A stretch of DNA of 64,000 nucleotides from Pezicula radicicola. Taxonomy: Eukaryota > Ascomycota > Leotiomycetes > Helotiales > Dermateaceae. Location of the stretch: contig PDUO01000023.1 of assembly GCA_003008705.1 (NCBI GenBank), positions 1 through 64,000 on the forward strand, given 5' to 3'. This document shows, piece after piece, positions 58,680 through 64,000 of this stretch. A program made the position numbers and the translations under genes. The stretch's first letter is position 1. Each line of letters starts with the position of its first letter. The notes below the pieces were generated by a model. The model did no database searches. It was given only the letters and a program-made list of their open reading frames with translations, and was not told where the DNA came from.

Positions 58680-59766
58680 TTAGTGGTCTTTAAACATCTC
58701 ATTGTTAATGGGATCGATGTATGGGGTGAACTTAGAGGCGCCGTCAGCAATATAATAGACAAAGTTCGAGTTGCCATTAGATATGGCGGTCATCAATGTC
58801 GTGTTCTTCAAAGCAGGGGCACCAGTGACTGTCTGTGGAGCAAACCATTGAATTGTGCTGCCGGATGCAATACCCACAACTCTGTTCAATGCTTGGTTTA
58901 CGTCCATGTAGTACAAGAAGATCGTAAGGTTTGGTCCAGTAGGAGACTTTGCAGGGACTGAGCAAACGGCGAGGGGGCTGGAGCTGACAACTCCTGCGGT
59001 TCCTGGAATAGGGCTCTCTATGCCGTAATTAATAACTGTAAAGAGGCTTTCAGGTCAGTGAATTGACTTACGAGCCTGAGTTTGCGAGCCGACCCAGTAG
59101 ATCTGACGCTTCTTATCAGTGTTCGAAAAGAAGATGAACCGCTCTTGAGTCGCAGGGAAGAAGACGGATGCAAGGTTTGTGTTTTTGCTAGGAGTGGCAC
59201 CAGGCCAAACTGAAACCGTAGCTCCGGAATTGCCAACAACAATTGCCTCGGCAAGCTGGTAGCTACTTCCGCCACTGGAAAGCAACATCAGTATCTAGTA
59301 ATCAAATCACTTTCAATGTTGCTTACCTGGGCAATTGCAAGTAGTAAACGTAGTCAGTTCCGGTTTCGTTGGAGCATGCTGCAAGTCCTGGTTGTGTTGT
59401 GACACTGGTCGAATCCTTGGTAAGAGGATTGAAAATTGGGCTCACTTGGGAGACATATTGGTTCATGTCCCCGTTGAGCTTGGGCTGTGTGATACCATAT
59501 ACAGTGAGCTTTATCACAGGTTGTCAGTTAATGAACGAATTGATTGAATAGCAATTACATACCAAGCCTGCATGGAGGACAACTCCAAGGGAGGCAGGGT
59601 TCACAATGACGCCTGTAGAAACCCCATAATTGATGTATTCATCCCAGCTGGTAGGTTTCACTTCGGAGCGATGCTCGAGAGCAAGTTGCTGTTGGCCATT
59701 CAACCAGAATAGACAATGATCGCCCGCCTCATTTGGGTTGACGATCACAGCGACTGGAGAAGCCAT
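58680..59766 (-). CDS. Fucose-specific lectin-like protein (Aleuria aurantia type)
   Basis: Four exons: 59563-59766, 59327-59508, 59072-59274 and 58680-59035. They give 314 residues, very close to the 312 of the Aleuria aurantia lectin. Introns are 54, 52 and 36 bp. The last is very short but keeps frame, and its splice signals (GTAAGT...TTTACAG) are good. Repeated strands include HCLFWLNGQQQLALEHRS, QIYWVGSQTQ, DYVYYLQLPS and NFVYYIADG. The Trp/Tyr-containing blade motifs are typical of a six-bladed propeller that binds fucose between blades. There is no signal peptide, as in the Aleuria lectin. Which blades keep binding residues needs structure-based alignment. It is embedded between the two giant intronless genes, so it may act with them or be an accidental neighbour. 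Confidence 0.78.
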
Positions 59767-60495
59767 AATCGTATAGAAGTCAGATGATGATTTTTGTACG
59801 GGTATAATCTTAGATTTTGAACATGTATGAGTTAGTGTACCTGTGTCAAAACCAAAATCATTCGATTAATTTATACTGTACAGGATACAAATATGTTTAC
59901 TTCTTATTTTCAACCACAGCAACAGCGTACCTCGTTGAAATGCGTAGCTAGGTCAACGCTTGAGAGGAGACTAACATTCCAATTTCTGTGTCTCTATTTC
60001 TGCCTTGCCCCAAGGGTTGAAAAGGGGGAAAAGAATGAGGTGCGGTGCGAATGATACTCCTTGCTCAAGCCACATAGCGAAGATGCACCAACTTCGTAAG
60101 GATTTCTCGGCTAATGATGTCTTCGTTTACGTGAATTGTTAATAACCTACGCTGATGAGGGTGCCTCGATTGAACATCCTCAAGATATGCAATCATCCGT
60201 AGAAAATCGTCGCTAGTGGTAAGTTGATTCAGGTGAGTCTCAGTTTTCGATCTCATGACCGTGGCTAAGGGGTCAGCTTTAGGAAGCCTGTCGCCCCTTT
60301 TCGCTGCGGAAATATTTTCCCTTGGAAAGTAAAAGAACTGCTACGCTGTCAACTGAAGATCACTTCTCCTGTTCAATTTCAACTATTAGAGCGTTGTTTC
60401 TCCAATATTAGCATATCCTATTGAATTTAATATTGTTAGAGGTCTCGCGAGAAAGAACATTCCCTGCCCATTACAGCTTGTATGAGAATCAGCCT
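59767..60495. other. Divergent promoter region between the lectin and 1121-residue genes
   Basis: The lectin (minus) and the 1121-residue gene (plus) share this 729-bp upstream region. A frame of 63 codons on the minus strand at 60065-60256 was not accepted as a gene. Confidence 0.5.
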
Positions 60496-63400
60496 ATGTC
60501 AAGATCCTCAGTCATGAACCTCCGACGCTCTCGAACGAAACATCTCCCATCTCCTAGACGCCTTGCACTCCGTCACGGTCAGAGAATCCTCGCGCGTCTA
60601 CAGGCAGCCAACAAAGACAACGATGCTCTCGCCCCCGGTCAAGAAAGACTTTACTCCATCTATATTCCTGGTCTCGAGGCAGGATTACATCAAATTCATG
60701 TTGAGCAGGATATCATTGTTGACCCTCAAATAACACCAGTTCCTTCCGAAAAGAAAAAGAAAGTTGAAAGCTCCTTGCAATTCAATGTAATTGCACCTCG
60801 ATTCTCATTGCCCGACAATGCTATCAACTCAGTATACCCGCCAGAGAGCCATGAAGACCGAGCCGAAGTCCTCCCACATGTTGTATTCAATGACCCTACT
60901 TTACCATGGGAGAGAATTGCTAGTTGGAAATCGGAACAAAACCACCCAGACGACTACAACAACAACCGCGTCCCATGGCTTGCCGTTCTACTATTCACGC
61001 AAGATGAACTTCGGCTTGACGACTCGACCCTTTCAACCATTTTTACAAATACAAGTCTTACAGGAACACCCACTCAAAGCACAACTTTTACAATCACGTT
61101 GCCAGTCGCAGATGTTTTTAAAACAAAGCAGACAGCTACTTCTATGGTGTACGATGCTACAACCGACGGCGCCGATGTAACAACGGATGCGATCTTCTTG
61201 AAGGCAAACCTGTTCAACAGTATTTTCACTAAATACGACAAAAATGGAGTTCCAGACCGGACACAAACTACTGGGCAAGTTTATCAGCATCGCTTTTTGT
61301 CACATCTCCGACATATTCACATGGGAGATATTACTGCATCAACAGTGACCGCTGGAGAAGACGACGTCTTCTCTGTTGTCATCTCCAATCGCGTGGGACC
61401 TCTTACAATCACTCAGCCAACGACAGTTATTGCCCACTTGGTGAACATCGAGGGCGTTGAAGCCATGCCATTTCCCGTCACTCAAGACTTTGTAGCAATG
61501 TCCTCACTTTATTCTTGGCAATATACATGCCTGCCACCAAAATCTCTGAACGTGGCTGACGTATTTTCTAACTTGGGCGAGTCTCAGGATATGCTGCGAC
61601 CACAAGTTGATGACGCAGATACAAATCTTCTCAATGGAGCAGGTGAAATTGGATCACGTATATCTAGGCGTCTCAAAGATGGTTACTCTTTGGTAAGATA
61701 TCGAGTACAGACCGGTGAAGTAACCGCAGCCTTCACTAGGAGCCCTTTCGCCCCATCAACAGTCACATTTCCAACCAATATTCCATGGCCAAAGTCTTCT
61801 ACAACCGGAACTAAGCTTCAAATCTTAGACCAAGAATTTAACATCATGGATATTACCTATTCAGCTGCTTGGAGCATTGGGAAAACACTAGGACTTGCTG
61901 ATCAGACATTTGCTACAGCACTCTCTCGTGTACGAAAGCAGATCTTTGACATTGCTATGAACAAAGCCCAGATTGATGCTATTAAGAAGCGATCTGCAGA
62001 TCTTAACAAGCCAAGCGCGTATAAATCGAAGCTCGAGGTCTTGGAGTCTATTGCTCATACCGTCAAGAAAGTTGGTCTCTTACCATCGCAGAATGGTCTG
62101 AGGAACAATCCTCAAGGCATGGTCAATCGCTGGTATCGGGAAGAACCTCCCCACCTCGATCTCACATACCAGGGTGATGAAATTGATCCCATTATTGATA
62201 AGTATCTCCCAGATGCAGCCAAGAGGGTGGCAAGTACATCTGATGTAGACTCGGGAGGAGATCCCACCATGTTACAACCATACAACGAGTACAACACCCC
62301 ATATTCAACCGACTGGATGATTGTACTTCAGTGGGTGCTGAATAGATATTACCTGGTTGATGTGCCACCTCACTACCTCATCACGGATCCCAGTCACGTC
62401 CCATTGGAGAGTTTGAGATATTTCTTAATCGATCCAAACTGGATCAACGCAATGATCGATGGAGGTCTAAGCCTCGCAAATCACCTCGACCAAGAGGACG
62501 ATCGTTTGAGAGATGCAATCAAAGCTGCGATAAATTGGTACCTTACCACAACCATACCAAGTCTCAATTATCTTCCGCCGGTTCCAAGATATGGCTTTTT
62601 CCTGCGATCTGCTCTAGTCACCAAGTTTCCGGACCTTATCGTAGATATGAAGCCGGCCCCAAGTCCTACAGCTGCACCGGTCATTCTCCGCCATGAAGTT
62701 GTTGATCAAGGGACCATGCTCTGCATGTTGCGAGAAGCACCTGTTGCTCCAGAATTCACTTCCTTACTTCTACGAGAGCCTCCACATCAGCAATTCTTCA
62801 CAGCAGCAACCACAATCACCACTCAGCATATTGAGATGGACTATAAACGAGTCTACACAAATTCTAATGCACAAGATCCGCTAAGCCAGAATCCAATTGC
62901 ATTTACTTATAATAATGGGTCGCTTGGTCCACACGGATCTCTTTTCATCTGGGGAAGCTCTACAACTACTTTTGATGTACGGATGTTGAATGTAGAGCAA
63001 TTCGCCTCTGATTTGTATCATACTATTGTTGATACATTCAATCAAGAAGGTCATTCAGATTGGTATACAGAGCCATGTCCCACATCCGGATTAACTGGTA
63101 TCCAACTTAACGAGAAGAACTGGCAGCTGGAAATTGCTCTCCCGAACCAGGCCGTTACGTCTGAAAGGAATTTTGATAACAACATACCAAGAACATTGCC
63201 TCTAGGATCCAGGCCTGCCAAAGCACGGCCAGTCCTCAATTTCAAGTCCTTTCAGCTCGAATGTGCACCCCATCCCTCTTTCGAAGAACGCAAACGCTTG
63301 ATGCCAGTCAAATTGACTCATCCACCACCACACTATCGCATCCCACGCTTTAACCCTTCAATCACCAAACCCAACATAACAGATGATCCACCAGCAGACG

Positions 63401-63861
63401 CACCCGTTTTCAGCTATCACATATTTCCAATTGGTTTCCCAACAAATCCCATATCCATGCTTCAAGGAAAACAAGATCTCATCTTCTCAATCATATACCA
63501 AAGCGGAGCACAAAACTTCAACATGGTGAATACACAAATTCATATCCCCTTAGCACTTCCAGCACCATTAATAGATATTAACAATAATATTGGACCTCGT
63601 GCAACCATCCTGTCCAACCTTCGCTTCAACGTCATTGCCCAATTAACGACTGATGAATTGGTTCTCACTTTGAAGCCGAGGAGTAGTACGAAGAAGAGTG
63701 TGCCTGTTTCTCGAATACCGGAGATGAGTTTTATGTTGAGTGGTGTTGTTGTTCATCGGTTTAAGGATCCTACGTCTATTAATGTTACTGCTTATGAGGC
63801 TTATGATAGTCGGAATCCTTGGTCGAGGACTTTTGCGGTATTGCTTACACCACCTACGTAG
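60496..63861 (+). CDS. Giant 1121-residue protein, bacterial-like, function unknown
   Basis: A single exon with ATG 60496 as first start (MSRSS), giving 1121 residues. Open sequence continues upstream to about 60421 without another ATG. The pattern FNVIAPRFSL (96-105), LPHVVFNDPTLPWER (126-140) and PWLAVLLFTQDEL (about 157-169) matches my memory of uncharacterised bacterial proteins. A helical stretch with Lys/Glu runs at about residues 500-560. Later features are SLNYLPPVPRYGFFLRSAL and a C-terminal LSNLRFNVIAQLTTDELVL segment. There is no signal peptide, membrane span or clear catalytic motif. It is divergent from the lectin gene and completes the locus of large genes. No intron in 3.4 kb. 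Function is not predicted. Confidence 0.8.
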   Translation: MSRSSVMNLRRSRTKHLPSPRRLALRHGQRILARLQAANKDNDALAPGQERLYSIYIPGLEAGLHQIHVEQDIIVDPQITPVPSEKKKKVESSLQFNVIAPRFSLPDNAINSVYPPESHEDRAEVLPHVVFNDPTLPWERIASWKSEQNHPDDYNNNRVPWLAVLLFTQDELRLDDSTLSTIFTNTSLTGTPTQSTTFTITLPVADVFKTKQTATSMVYDATTDGADVTTDAIFLKANLFNSIFTKYDKNGVPDRTQTTGQVYQHRFLSHLRHIHMGDITASTVTAGEDDVFSVVISNRVGPLTITQPTTVIAHLVNIEGVEAMPFPVTQDFVAMSSLYSWQYTCLPPKSLNVADVFSNLGESQDMLRPQVDDADTNLLNGAGEIGSRISRRLKDGYSLVRYRVQTGEVTAAFTRSPFAPSTVTFPTNIPWPKSSTTGTKLQILDQEFNIMDITYSAAWSIGKTLGLADQTFATALSRVRKQIFDIAMNKAQIDAIKKRSADLNKPSAYKSKLEVLESIAHTVKKVGLLPSQNGLRNNPQGMVNRWYREEPPHLDLTYQGDEIDPIIDKYLPDAAKRVASTSDVDSGGDPTMLQPYNEYNTPYSTDWMIVLQWVLNRYYLVDVPPHYLITDPSHVPLESLRYFLIDPNWINAMIDGGLSLANHLDQEDDRLRDAIKAAINWYLTTTIPSLNYLPPVPRYGFFLRSALVTKFPDLIVDMKPAPSPTAAPVILRHEVVDQGTMLCMLREAPVAPEFTSLLLREPPHQQFFTAATTITTQHIEMDYKRVYTNSNAQDPLSQNPIAFTYNNGSLGPHGSLFIWGSSTTTFDVRMLNVEQFASDLYHTIVDTFNQEGHSDWYTEPCPTSGLTGIQLNEKNWQLEIALPNQAVTSERNFDNNIPRTLPLGSRPAKARPVLNFKSFQLECAPHPSFEERKRLMPVKLTHPPPHYRIPRFNPSITKPNITDDPPADAPVFSYHIFPIGFPTNPISMLQGKQDLIFSIIYQSGAQNFNMVNTQIHIPLALPAPLIDINNNIGPRATILSNLRFNVIAQLTTDELVLTLKPRSSTKKSVPVSRIPEMSFMLSGVVVHRFKDPTSINVTAYEAYDSRNPWSRTFAVLLTPPT

Positions 63862-64000
63862 TTATAGTAAAGAATGTAATTTTAATTAGCTCTCTATTGG
63901 CTGAGCTAAAAGTAACTTTTGTAACGTATGAATTGAATGTATAAGGTATTAGATGTGCTGTATCTACCTCATTGTTTAACTGCTCGCTTACAAGCGACAA
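63862..64000. other. 3' flank of the 1121-residue gene
   Basis: A short AT-rich 3' region at the end of the window. Nothing coding seen. Confidence 0.5.

Noticed and set aside
60065..60256. Minus-strand frame of 63 codons between lectin and 1121-residue gene
   Set aside because: Too short and isolated, in a region expected to be a shared promoter.

Overview
The window comes from a filamentous ascomycete (Pezizomycotina). The evidence is short GT-AG introns of about 48-184 bp, a HET-domain gene remnant, an ankyrin protein with a fungal-type helical N-terminus, a Tri14-like secreted propeller, a DUR3-type urea transporter, and repeats whose differences are almost all C/T and G/A transitions, as left by repeat-induced point mutation (RIP). 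A Leotiomycete is possible, but the sequence alone does not prove it.

Layout. 1-5975 is an extremely AT-rich, CpG-depleted block of decayed repeat with no surviving gene. 5976-13692 is a full-length Ty1/copia-type LTR retrotransposon on the minus strand with two 183-bp LTRs. It is riddled with stops and also carries a decayed open frame on the opposite strand between pol and its 3' LTR. 14-24.4 kb is a gene region: a DEDDh RNA exonuclease with an N-terminal zinc finger, a 381-bp MITE-like element, a Tri14-like secreted propeller, a small secreted Asn/Gly-repeat protein interrupted by an assembly gap, and a secreted TolB/PD40 propeller. 24.4-26.9 kb is a patch of small decayed repeats with an 86-bp near-perfect palindrome. 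26.9-31 kb is a 1288-residue four-exon protein I do not recognise. 31.8-33.2 kb is a broken HET gene. 34.8-44.7 kb holds a small hypothetical protein, an ankyrin protein, a DUR3-like transporter and an FMN-dependent monooxygenase of the NtaA/SnaA/DszA type.

The most unusual part is 45-64 kb. Three very large, intron-poor genes sit close together: (i) a metallo-beta-lactamase-fold domain spliced to a long DUF6603-like region, with its conserved C-terminus cut off by one in-frame TAG; (ii) an uninterrupted 1385-residue protein; (iii) an uninterrupted 1121-residue protein. Between (ii) and (iii) lies a 314-residue, four-exon gene resembling the fucose-specific lectin of the Aleuria aurantia type. 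All three large proteins carry motifs I associate with bacterial proteins. I propose a module acquired by horizontal transfer that has gained a fungal lectin. Its function is unknown.

An 18-bp repeat unit (consensus TTACTCAAATCAAGTGAG) occurs at four places: downstream of, inside an intron of, and directly before the start codon of the 1288-residue gene, and again just before the start of the FMN monooxygenase. It is the clearest non-coding structure linking two separate genes here.

Exon models were built by hand from splice signals, reading-frame continuity and family patterns. No database search was run.
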